Positions 42,125 to 49,230 of a stretch of DNA of 64,000 bases are shown here, in pieces. The notes under the pieces were generated by a model that was not told the DNA's origin, ran no database searches, and saw only the letters and a program-made list of their open reading frames with translations. Both the position numbers and the translations under genes were made by a program. Each line of letters starts with the position of its first letter. Position 1 is the stretch's first letter. Origin of the DNA: Phycisphaerales bacterium AB-hyl4 (lineage in GTDB: Bacteria > Planctomycetota > Phycisphaerae > Phycisphaerales > Phycisphaeraceae). The stretch lies in assembly GCA_041821185.1 (NCBI GenBank), contig JBGUBD010000010.1, positions 62,001 to 126,000 on the forward strand, given 5' to 3'.

Positions 42125-44344
42125 ATGAACGACATGAACTGGCGGACACACGACATCGAAGCCGGCGACGATCCGACGAAGCTGATCGACGCCGAGTGGT
42201 TGCTGACCAACGGCACGGGTGGGTACGCGATGGGCACGGCCCTGGGCTGCCCGACCCGACGATACCACGGCCTGCTCGTCGCCGCGACGCAGCCGCCGGC
42301 CGGCCGTATGCTCGCCGTCAACCAGATGTGGGAGCAACTCGTGCTTCGGCGTGTCGAGGACGCGGACGCGCTGCTGCGCCCGCCGACGGTCGCCCAGCCG
42401 CTGGAGTTTTCCACGCTCGCATTCGCGGGCGACGCCGGCCTCGTGTTCGCCCCGCAAGGCCACGCCATGCTCCAGACATTCGAGCGCGGCCTGAGTGTGA
42501 AGTGGACCTACCAGTGGGGCCGCATCAGCTTCGAGCGCGAACTGTTCCTGCACTGGAAACAACAGGCGATCACACTCCGCTATCGCATCCGCGGGCTCGA
42601 CGAAGCCGGCGCACGCGCGACGCTCCGCCTTCAACCGATGCTGACGCTGCGCGACTTCCACGCGACGCTGCGCCGCGGCCACAGCGGAGCGTTCCGCTTC
42701 GAAGCCCGACGGGATCGACTGATCGTCCGACGCGATGGCCAGGCCGTCACCTTCGCCTGCCCCGGCAGCCGATTCGAGCCCAACGAGCACTGGTGGTACA
42801 ACGTGCACTACCCGCTCGACGCGGAGCGCGGCCAGGACTGCCACGAAGACTACTTCGTCCCCGGCCTGATGGAAGTGGAACTCGACGCCACCGCCGAAAG
42901 CGAAGTGCTCCTCACCGCCGCCCTAGGCGAACAGCCGGCCAAACCGATGCCCAACGCTGACGCGCGATCGCAACATCTGATGCCGATGCGCGAAAGGGTT
43001 TCTGGTTTCTCGTCTCTGGTTTCTCGTTCTGGAAAACCAGAAACCAATAACCAGAAACCAGAAACAACGCTCGCCATCGCCGCGGACGATTTCGTGGTGG
43101 ATCGCGCGATCGGGGATGAAAAGCTTTCGACCATCATCGCCGGCTATCCGTGGTTCGGCGACTGGGGGCGCGACACGTTTATCGCCCTGCCGGGCCTGCT
43201 GCTGGACACCGGCCGATGCGACGAAGCGCGGGCCGTGCTGCGCGCCTTCGCCCGCTCGATCCGCGACGGCCTCGTGCCCAACCGCTTTGACGACTACGAC
43301 GCCTCGGCAGCGCATTACAACACCGTCGATGCGAGTCTGTGGTTCATCAACGCAGCGCTGAAATATCTCGAAGCTACCGGCGACGACAAGGCCTGGCACG
43401 ACTGGCTCGCCCACGCCTGCCTCGACATCGTCCACCACTACCAGCACGGCACGGGCGGCGACGTCACGCTCGACACCGGCGAAACGCGCCCGCTCATCGG
43501 CATGGACGACGACGGCCTCATCTTCGCCGGCACGAACCACACCCAACTCACATGGATGGACGCGGCCTGCGGCGACGTCGTCTTCACACCCCGCCCCGGC
43601 AAATGCGTCGAAATCAACGCGCTCTGGCATCACGCCCTTTGCGCCCTGGCCGACCATCTCGACCAACGCCCGCTCAAGTCGGCGGGCAAGCAAAGCGACG
43701 CCACGGCGTCGAACGCCATCTCCCCTGCCGACCTCCGCAAACTCGCCGACAAGGTCAAGCGATCGTTCAACAAGCGGTTCTGGAACGCCGAAGGCAAATG
43801 CCTTTACGACCACATCGCCGACGACGGCCACACCATCCCGCGCATCGATACGTCCATCCGCCCCAACCAGGCGTTCGTCGTCGCCTCTGCCTACTGTCCG
43901 CTGCCTGTGACCAAGCAGCGGCAGGTGCTCAAAGCCGTCCGCGATCAACTGCTCACCCCCGTTGGCCTGCGCACGCTGCCGGACGACGACCGCGCTTACC
44001 ACCCGCACTACACCGGCGACCAGTTCCGCCGTGACGAGGCATACCATCAGGGCACGATCTGGCCCTGGCTGATCGGTGCGTACGCCGAGGGCGTGCTGCG
44101 TGTCGGCAAATTCTCCGACAAGGCGCGCAAGGAAGCGATGCTGGCCATCGCCCCCCTGCTCGAACATCTGCAAAGCGAAACATCCCCACCCGCGCCCGGC
44201 GGCGTCGGCCAACTCGCCGAAATCTACGAAGCCCAGCCCGACAGCCACGCCAACCACCGCCCCGTCGGTTGCCCGGCCCAGGCATGGTCCGTCGCAGAAG
44301 TGCTGCGCATCTGCAAACTGGCCTCATCAAAAACAAAGCCCTGA
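42125..44344 (+). CDS. Glycogen debranching enzyme-like protein (GDE_N plus GDE_C, amylo-alpha-1,6-glucosidase)
   Basis: The N-terminal beta-sandwich domain (DAEWLLTNGTGGYAMGTALG, RRYHGLLVAATQPPAGR) binds glucan. The C-terminal six-hairpin glucosidase has WFGDWGRDTFIALPGLLLD, GLVPNRFDDYDASAAHYN, IGMDDDGLIFAGTNHTQLTW and YHQGTIWPWLIGAYAEG. It probably removes alpha-1,6 branches from glycogen. GAGGGG lies 5 nt before the ATG at 42125. An in-frame 68-nt simple-repeat insertion (about residues 292-314) sits exactly between the two domains, adding GFSSLVSRSGKPETNNQ-type linker residues without breaking the frame. Confidence 0.9.
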   Translation: MNDMNWRTHDIEAGDDPTKLIDAEWLLTNGTGGYAMGTALGCPTRRYHGLLVAATQPPAGRMLAVNQMWEQLVLRRVEDADALLRPPTVAQPLEFSTLAFAGDAGLVFAPQGHAMLQTFERGLSVKWTYQWGRISFERELFLHWKQQAITLRYRIRGLDEAGARATLRLQPMLTLRDFHATLRRGHSGAFRFEARRDRLIVRRDGQAVTFACPGSRFEPNEHWWYNVHYPLDAERGQDCHEDYFVPGLMEVELDATAESEVLLTAALGEQPAKPMPNADARSQHLMPMRERVSGFSSLVSRSGKPETNNQKPETTLAIAADDFVVDRAIGDEKLSTIIAGYPWFGDWGRDTFIALPGLLLDTGRCDEARAVLRAFARSIRDGLVPNRFDDYDASAAHYNTVDASLWFINAALKYLEATGDDKAWHDWLAHACLDIVHHYQHGTGGDVTLDTGETRPLIGMDDDGLIFAGTNHTQLTWMDAACGDVVFTPRPGKCVEINALWHHALCALADHLDQRPLKSAGKQSDATASNAISPADLRKLADKVKRSFNKRFWNAEGKCLYDHIADDGHTIPRIDTSIRPNQAFVVASAYCPLPVTKQRQVLKAVRDQLLTPVGLRTLPDDDRAYHPHYTGDQFRRDEAYHQGTIWPWLIGAYAEGVLRVGKFSDKARKEAMLAIAPLLEHLQSETSPPAPGGVGQLAEIYEAQPDSHANHRPVGCPAQAWSVAEVLRICKLASSKTKP
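42998..43065 (+). repeat. TTTCTGG inverted simple repeat inside the debranching-enzyme gene
   Basis: Tandem GTTTCTGG/GTTTCTCG words (42998-43032) are followed by their complement (AACCAGAAACC words, 43034-43065). These are the same words seen between genes at 9380-9420 and 9900-9990. The insertion keeps the reading frame and falls at the junction of the two protein domains. Confidence 0.85.
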
Positions 44345-44353
44345 CCCCACGTA

Positions 44354-44386
44354 AATCAGCAATTAGAAATTAGAAATTAGAAATTC
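44354..44386. repeat. ATTAGAA tandem repeat between convergent genes
   Basis: AATTAGA words repeat three to four times just after the debranching stop and up to the stop of the terminase-like gene. The words match the tract upstream of the GT4 gene (24734-24750). Confidence 0.6.
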
Positions 44387-45897
44387 TAAGCCCACTGCCT
44401 CACCGCCACCGCGCCACTGCCGCGTTCGAGGTTGATGATCATGTAACGCAGCGCATCGCAGGCGTGGTCCGGCCCGTCTTTGACCGGTTCGTTGTTAGCC
44501 AGTCGATCCGCATCGAAGTGATACGCCTGCATCGCTTCGATCAGCCGAACGCATCGCGGCGCGATCCGTAGCGTGTTGCGATCCAAGCGTCGGCGGATGC
44601 GCTCGATGCCCTCACGGATGGTCGACCGCATCGTCCGCACGCCATAGCCTTCCCGCTTGAGCAGCGCCACATCCGTCAGCCCCGTGTGACTGTTGCGCTG
44701 TCGGCCGGCGGGGTCGACACCCAACCACACCGGCCGTGCCCCCGCAGCCGCCTTCGTCTGCTGCTCGATCGCGGCCAGATGCTCGCTCAATGTCCGCCCT
44801 GTCTCGATGTATTCATCAACCACATGCACCACCGCCGACTCGCCTTCGCCGACCACGCGCGCCCAAAGCATCACCGTCGGCGATCGCAAGCCGAAGTCCA
44901 TGCCACCGACCGCCAGCGTTGGCTCATCATCCGTCGGCTCAACCACATGTCGACTCACCGAAAAGTTCGGGTACACGCTGTCGCGGCGCTTGGGGCGATG
45001 GCACGCCATCTCCGCGGTCCATGTGTCCGCCGACGTGCGATGCCACTGCCGAATGAGATCATCGATCTGCATGAACCCGCTCGCCTGCTTCGCTCGGCCC
45101 CGGCAGTCGCTCCACAAAACGCACGTCTCACACACACGCTCAGCCGGGCAACGTTCGACCACGTCGACCCAGTTCCACCGAAACACCGTGTCGGGCGTGC
45201 TTGCATCGTCCGCGCCGCGCGTCAGTCGGCTCATCATCCCGAACGGACGATGCATCGTGCTCAACGCTTCCACTCGGCCGTTCACCCATACACGATGCGC
45301 CCCTTCGCCACACCAGCCGCTGCGGGTCACCAGTTGCGCCGCCTGCCAGACTTCGGGGTCGAACTCTTCGACCTCGTCGCAGCGAAGCTTGTGCACGCGA
45401 ACGCCGCGCACCGATCGCTGCGACTGCGCGAGCACCTGCACCACGCTGCCATGTACCGTCGCTACACGTCGCTGCGTCGGCACGCCGGCGAGCACACCAC
45501 GCAGGCCCGGCCGGTCGAACAACGTCACCAGATGCTCAAACATTTTCGAGCTCTGTTCCAGTGATCCGCCGAGGATGCGGACCTGCACGCCCGGCTTGAA
45601 CACCATATCGAGCAACGTCGCGGCCGCGCCGAGCATCGTCTTACCCCCACCGCGGTTCGCCCACACCACACAGTCGCCGAACGTCGTCGACTCGGGCGCA
45701 ACACGATCAAGCCCCGGCTCGCCCGCTTCAAAAAATGCATCACACAGATATGCGAACGGCGGCGCGTGCCCGGCCGACATCGCTTCGCGCGGCACGTTCA
45801 GCCCGAGCACGCGATGCACGAACCGATGCAGTTGCCCCGGCGTGCTCGGCCGAAGGGCGAGTAATGTTCGAACTTCGCGATTCAACTTCGCCACCAT
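44386..45897 (-). CDS. Terminase large-subunit-like ATPase/nuclease
   Basis: This 503-residue protein has the two-domain layout of phage TerL packaging motors. The ATPase domain has a Walker A-like ANRGGGKTMLGA (residues 80-91), Walker B-like LRCDEVEEF (171-179) and a coupling motif ALSTMHRP (211-218). A four-cysteine knot (C250, C256, C259, C265) follows. An RNase H-like nuclease domain has Asp334 in GGMDFGLRSPT, the acidic pair VVDEYIE and GPDHACDALRYMI near the end. It is the last gene of a six-gene minus-strand unit. GGGAG is 6 nt before the ATG. No capsid or portal gene is present, so packaging of a phage here is doubtful; it may translocate or cut other DNA. Confidence 0.78.
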   Translation of the reverse strand: MVAKLNREVRTLLALRPSTPGQLHRFVHRVLGLNVPREAMSAGHAPPFAYLCDAFFEAGEPGLDRVAPESTTFGDCVVWANRGGGKTMLGAAATLLDMVFKPGVQVRILGGSLEQSSKMFEHLVTLFDRPGLRGVLAGVPTQRRVATVHGSVVQVLAQSQRSVRGVRVHKLRCDEVEEFDPEVWQAAQLVTRSGWCGEGAHRVWVNGRVEALSTMHRPFGMMSRLTRGADDASTPDTVFRWNWVDVVERCPAERVCETCVLWSDCRGRAKQASGFMQIDDLIRQWHRTSADTWTAEMACHRPKRRDSVYPNFSVSRHVVEPTDDEPTLAVGGMDFGLRSPTVMLWARVVGEGESAVVHVVDEYIETGRTLSEHLAAIEQQTKAAAGARPVWLGVDPAGRQRNSHTGLTDVALLKREGYGVRTMRSTIREGIERIRRRLDRNTLRIAPRCVRLIEAMQAYHFDADRLANNEPVKDGPDHACDALRYMIINLERGSGAVAVRQWA

Positions 45898-45919
45898 GCA
45901 TCACTCCCGCCTTCCCTCG

Positions 45920-46348
45920 TTAATCATCCACGCCGTCAAACAACGCCTTACGCAGCGATTCAACATTACCACCGTCGTCCGCGTCGGCTGCGGGGTCTGC
46001 TTTGGCTTCCACCTCATTGCTGGCGCTGGCTCGTTTCATTTCCAGTTTGAGCAGATCGACACACGCCCGCCGCGCGACGTCGTCGCTCGTGCCTTCATCT
46101 TCCTGCGTGGCGAGACGAATCAGCCGATTGGCTGCAAGCAGGCGATAGCGACTCAGCAGCAACTGCGTCTGGTAGTCCGCCAGCGCACACAGTCCCGCCA
46201 GCCGAGACTGGTTCGACCGTTCGCCCGCCCATGCCGCGAGGTCCGCCGGCTTCAAGCCATGCTTATGCGCGAGCGCCACCACATCATGCTCGGCGTTGAA
46301 TATGTCATGCAGTAGCGCCGTCTGCCGCTTGGATGATATTCGCTTCAT
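45920..46348 (-). CDS. Small helical protein in the terminase-small-subunit position
   Basis: This 142-residue protein has an N-terminal HTH-like segment (IFNAEHDVVALAHKHGLKPADLAAWAGE). It is followed by a long helix (YQTQLLLSRYRLLAANRLIRLA) and an acidic tail (ADPAADADDGG). Position directly before a TerL-like gene and the HTH-plus-oligomerisation-helix layout suggest a TerS-like DNA-recognition partner; no direct family match is claimed. Its start overlaps the stop of the ParB-like gene by 4 nt, implying translational coupling. The TerL-like gene begins 22 nt after its stop. Confidence 0.6.
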   Translation of the reverse strand: MKRISSKRQTALLHDIFNAEHDVVALAHKHGLKPADLAAWAGERSNQSRLAGLCALADYQTQLLLSRYRLLAANRLIRLATQEDEGTSDDVARRACVDLLKLEMKRASASNEVEAKADPAADADDGGNVESLRKALFDGVDD

Positions 46349-46950
46349 TCGATTTCCCTTTCGTCATGCACCAACGTCATGAGCGCCGCTTCACGCTCGC
46401 CGCCGATCGCTTTAAGTCGTTGTTCAAGCGTTCGCCGTTCGCTCGGCTTCAAAAAGAAATACACCGCCTGCGGCATCTCGCTCATCGGCTGCGGCGAGCG
46501 CGGCGGCGGCGCGGGTCTGGCAAGCGGCAACAGCCGTTGCAACTGATCGCTGCGCTCGGGCAACAGCGTCTTCAACGCTTCCCAGTCACTTCGGTTCGAC
46601 AGGTCGGTGAGCAGCTTCGCCCGCTTTCGCGGGTCGTCCTGTCCTTCGAGGCGGTTCAGCGTCGTCATCAACAGCAATGCTTCGTCATCGTCCACGGGCC
46701 AACTGACGCAGGTTGCTGTCGACCGACCGAGTCGGCGGAGCGCTTCGACGCGATGGTGGCCGTCGAGTATCTGATGTGTCTCGGCGGTCGTGTCGCTCGC
46801 GTCGCGCAACAACGGCCGAACGATGATGGGCGGGTAGCGGTCGGATCGTTTGATATGAGCCACGAGCTTCTTCAATAGATACTCGGGCATGACGTTGCTG
46901 TTTTGCGGATGTGGCAGCAGGCGGTCGATCGCGATTTCGGTCCATTGCAT
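46345..46950 (-). CDS. ParB/Sulfiredoxin-like N-terminal domain protein
   Basis: The 201-residue protein opens with the ParB-like core: IAIDRLLPHPQNSNVMPEYL, HIKRSDRYPPIIVRPL and the nucleotide-binding box ILDGHHRVEALRRLGRSTA (G-x-H-R). The C-terminal half is helical with a Pro-rich break (LARPAPPPRSPQ) and lacks the canonical ParB HTH. Relatives act in plasmid or phage DNA partition and regulation, or as DNA nucleases. GGAG lies 7 nt before the ATG. It sits between the GNAT gene and the TerS-like gene in the six-gene unit, with a 4-nt overlap to the latter. Confidence 0.8.
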   Translation of the reverse strand: MQWTEIAIDRLLPHPQNSNVMPEYLLKKLVAHIKRSDRYPPIIVRPLLRDASDTTAETHQILDGHHRVEALRRLGRSTATCVSWPVDDDEALLLMTTLNRLEGQDDPRKRAKLLTDLSNRSDWEALKTLLPERSDQLQRLLPLARPAPPPRSPQPMSEMPQAVYFFLKPSERRTLEQRLKAIGGEREAALMTLVHDEREIE

Positions 46951-47004
46951 GCGATAACTCCAACAGGTGATTGGCCGACGGACAGGTCAGGGAAACCGGC
47001 ACGA

Positions 47005-47829
47005 TCAGGTGTGGCTGTTGTTTTCGTGAGCGTTCGGGCCGATACGTTCAACCGACCGGTTGTCGTGCAGGTAGTAGACGGGTTGGAGCAGCAGGCGTTG
47101 CTGGGCAGCGCGCAGATGCGTGCGCGGGTCGCGATTGCGTGTCGCGCTTCGGCCGCCGTTGTTGCGATACCAGCGGTGCAGTTCCGTGACGAGCCAACGG
47201 CGCATGTTTTCGGGTTGATGTGTGATGCGTTGCCAGGTGCGGTCGAGCGTGGCGAGGTCGTGGCCGACGATACCGACGCGGGCCAGCGCTGCGAGCAGAC
47301 GGGCGTCGCACGGATGCATCGGCCGACGGTATGCGGTCATGCCTGCCCGTTCGAAAAACGGGTTGACCCGCCCCATCGCCGCGAGCGCTTCGGTGTAAGG
47401 CGTGCACGCATCGGCCAGCGCCGCTTTCACCAGCCGAACCGCCAGCCCGAGCCCGCGCCACTGCGGGTGCACAACCACTCGGCTGATGCAACGAACCTCC
47501 CTGTTCAACATACGGCTGCGCTGTGTCGCGGGCAGCCATCGACCGAACCGTTCGTGCAATGCCCAGTTGCGCATCGAACAACTCAAGCTAGGTAACGATT
47601 CGACAAGCACGGCCGCGACCTGCCCGGTGTCGCTTCGCCCGACGAACCGCGCGGCGAGCGTCGGCTCGTGCGTGCGATAGATCAGCACGCGCATCGCCGT
47701 GGCCGGCTTGTCCGCGCGATAGTGATGCTCGGCAAGCTGCCCGTAGTCGGCAAGCTTGCCACGTTCGAGGTGCAGCGACTCGGCCGGGTGCGGCGCGGGC
47801 AGGTTGCGCAGGCGATCAACAAGCTTCAT
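47005..47829 (-). CDS. GNAT-family N-acetyltransferase (COG2401-like acetyltransferase half)
   Basis: The GNAT core lies at residues 30-155: GQLAEHHYRADKPATAMRVL opens the fold and ISRVVVHPQWRGLGLAVRLV carries the acetyl-CoA pyrophosphate loop (R-G-L-G-L-A, 125-130). VNPFFERAGMTAYRRP closes it. A C-terminal 100-residue basic helical extension (LDRTWQRITHQPENMRRWLV, HRWYRNNGG) is not part of the fold. The gene starts 14 nt inside the end of the ABC-ATPase gene, with GGAGGTGAC 1-9 nt before the ATG. In COG2401 an ABC ATPase and an acetyltransferase are fused; here they are two overlapping genes. The target of acylation is unknown; DNA, tRNA or protein are all possible. Confidence 0.78.
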   Translation of the reverse strand: MKLVDRLRNLPAPHPAESLHLERGKLADYGQLAEHHYRADKPATAMRVLIYRTHEPTLAARFVGRSDTGQVAAVLVESLPSLSCSMRNWALHERFGRWLPATQRSRMLNREVRCISRVVVHPQWRGLGLAVRLVKAALADACTPYTEALAAMGRVNPFFERAGMTAYRRPMHPCDARLLAALARVGIVGHDLATLDRTWQRITHQPENMRRWLVTELHRWYRNNGGRSATRNRDPRTHLRAAQQRLLLQPVYYLHDNRSVERIGPNAHENNSHT

Positions 47830-48559
47830 TGTCACCTCCGCGCCGCCAGATGTGCACGGCTTTGCCGAGCGGCTTTTCAATCAACACGTCAGGCTCGAAT
47901 GGTTCGAGTAGATCGTCGTGCGTCGTCGCGGCAACGAATGCGACCGGCGTCCGCGTGACCCACTTGCGAACGTTGCGGGCAATGACGGTGGCGGTGCGAC
48001 GGTCAAGCGTCGCGCCGAATTCGTCCGCCAGCACGATGGGAAGTCTGGTGTTTCGAGTTTCGAGTTTCGAGTTTTGAGTTGGGGATGGCTTTATTGAAGC
48101 GGACTCGACGGCGGCGATGGTTTGGGCAAGTCGAAGGCGGTAGCGCTGGCCGTCAGACAGTTCGTTGGGCGTGCGCAGCATGACGAATGCGTCGTTGAGG
48201 CCGGCGAGACTGAGCCAACGCATGACCTGTTCGAGCGGTGGGTTGCCGAACGAGTTGAACAGGTCGACGAGCGGTTTGTCGGCCGGGGCATTGAGATGAT
48301 CGAAGCGGATGATGCGAACGTCATCGCGCGTCGTCGCAGCGCTATCGAGCAAGTTGAGCAACGATGACTTGCCGCTGCCGCTGGGGCCGGTGATGAAGGT
48401 GAGTTGATGGGGTTCGAGGGTCAGGTTCGTCTGCGGGATGATTTCCAGTTCGTGTTGCTCGTCAATGCCGAGGCCGAACATGGCAGCGACTTCGATGACG
48501 TTCGGCGAAGGTGTCACGGCAGTGCGCAGACGACGATGGAGTTTGAAGGTGATGGACAT
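47816..48559 (-). CDS. Stand-alone ABC-type ATPase (COG2401-like ATPase half)
   Basis: The 247-residue ATPase shows Walker A GPSGSGKSSLL (58-68), signature LSDGQRYRLRLAQ (134-146), Walker B PIVLADEFGATLD (174-186) and the switch histidine in ATTHDD (214). There is no membrane domain or transport partner, so it is a soluble ABC-fold ATPase of the DNA/RNA-acting kind. It overlaps the GNAT gene by 14 nt. A TTTCGAG-type repeat (48051-48082) is inserted in frame just before Walker B, encoding a TQNSKLETRNTR-type loop (about residues 161-172). Upstream, 51 nt away, lies the HTH gene of the same unit. Confidence 0.8.
   Translation of the reverse strand: MSITFKLHRRLRTAVTPSPNVIEVAAMFGLGIDEQHELEIIPQTNLTLEPHQLTFITGPSGSGKSSLLNLLDSAATTRDDVRIIRFDHLNAPADKPLVDLFNSFGNPPLEQVMRWLSLAGLNDAFVMLRTPNELSDGQRYRLRLAQTIAAVESASIKPSPTQNSKLETRNTRLPIVLADEFGATLDRRTATVIARNVRKWVTRTPVAFVAATTHDDLLEPFEPDVLIEKPLGKAVHIWRRGGDNEAC
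48051..48082 (-). repeat. TTTCGAG tandem repeat inside the ABC-ATPase gene
   Basis: Four tandem TTTCGAG/TTTTGAG words lie inside the coding sequence, matching the intergenic repeat at 11361-11385. They fall between the ABC signature and Walker B, a surface-loop position, and keep the reading frame. Confidence 0.8.
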
Positions 48560-48610
48560 ATGTGCCTGGGGTTGTGGTTTACAGATCCGGGTCAGGCGGG
48601 CCGACTGGGG

Positions 48611-49036
48611 TCAGGCGTGGCGGGCGAGGGTGCGGACGGCGTCGAGGTGCTGACGGACGCGGTGGAGCGTGAGGCCGGTGCTTCGCGCGGTGTCGCGAAG
48701 AGCTTTGCCTTCGAGCACGACCAGGCGGGCGGTGGTCTGCATGTCGCGAGGCAGCATTTCGAGTCGCCCGGCGACGAAACGGAACAGTGGATCGTTGAGC
48801 CGGGTGAGCAGGCGTTTGACGCGTCGTTGGAGCGTTCGCGGCCGATCGTTGAGCAGGCGGGCGACGTCGGCAACGCTGAGGCCGTGGCGGTAGATCTGTT
48901 CGAGCAGCAGCCGATCGTGCGGCGCGAGGTATTGAGCACGTTGAAGCAGGCGCTCGGCGGCGTCGCGGCGGTCGAGCACGTTCGCGCGGTCATCTTCGGA
49001 CGCGCTGCGGGCGAGCGAGGCAGGGCTGGTCATCAT
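48611..49036 (-). CDS. Helix-turn-helix protein, sigma-70 region-4-like
   Basis: The 141-residue protein carries a sigma-like HTH (APHDRLLLEQIYRHGLSVAD and VARLLNDRPRTLQRRVKRLL) and a second HTH near the C-terminus (LVVLEGKALRDTARSTGLTL, HRVRQHLDAVRTL). It lacks a full region 2, so it is more likely a small ECF-like or phage-type regulator than a complete sigma factor. GGGGGA lies 6 nt before the ATG. It is the first gene of the six-gene minus unit and faces the XRE-S24 repressor across 194 bp, so it is the probable first target of that repressor. Confidence 0.65.
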   Translation of the reverse strand: MMTSPASLARSASEDDRANVLDRRDAAERLLQRAQYLAPHDRLLLEQIYRHGLSVADVARLLNDRPRTLQRRVKRLLTRLNDPLFRFVAGRLEMLPRDMQTTARLVVLEGKALRDTARSTGLTLHRVRQHLDAVRTLARHA

Positions 49037-49049
49037 CGGCGGTCCCCCT

Positions 49050-49094
49050 GTTAAATGATCAGTGAACTTTTTCTTGATTCAACCATTTGGTGAA
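49050..49094. promoter_or_regulatory. Two operator-like palindromes between the HTH gene and the S24 repressor
   Basis: Site 1 (49050-49067) is GTTAAATGATCAGTGAAC, pairing in seven of nine positions around TGATCA. Site 2 (49078-49094) is TTCAACCATTTGGTGAA, pairing in six of eight. Both contain a GTTCA(A/C) half-site. They lie 14-58 nt upstream of the HTH gene start, where a repressor would block the six-gene unit. Confidence 0.45.
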
Positions 49095-49230
49095 CGAGCC
49101 GTCAAGAGGTATAGTTGGTGTTTGTTAGGTTCTTGTTGATTGCAGTGCCACGCTGTTGTCAGTCGGATCTGGTCAAGTGTGGCGATCCCGCGGATTCGCG
49201 CAGCCCATCCGGGGCCTGGGGAGATGAACC

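Noticed and set aside
48611..49036. Complete ECF sigma factor
   Set aside because: Only region-4-like helices are visible; the region 2 needed for -10 recognition is missing, so it is called an HTH protein.
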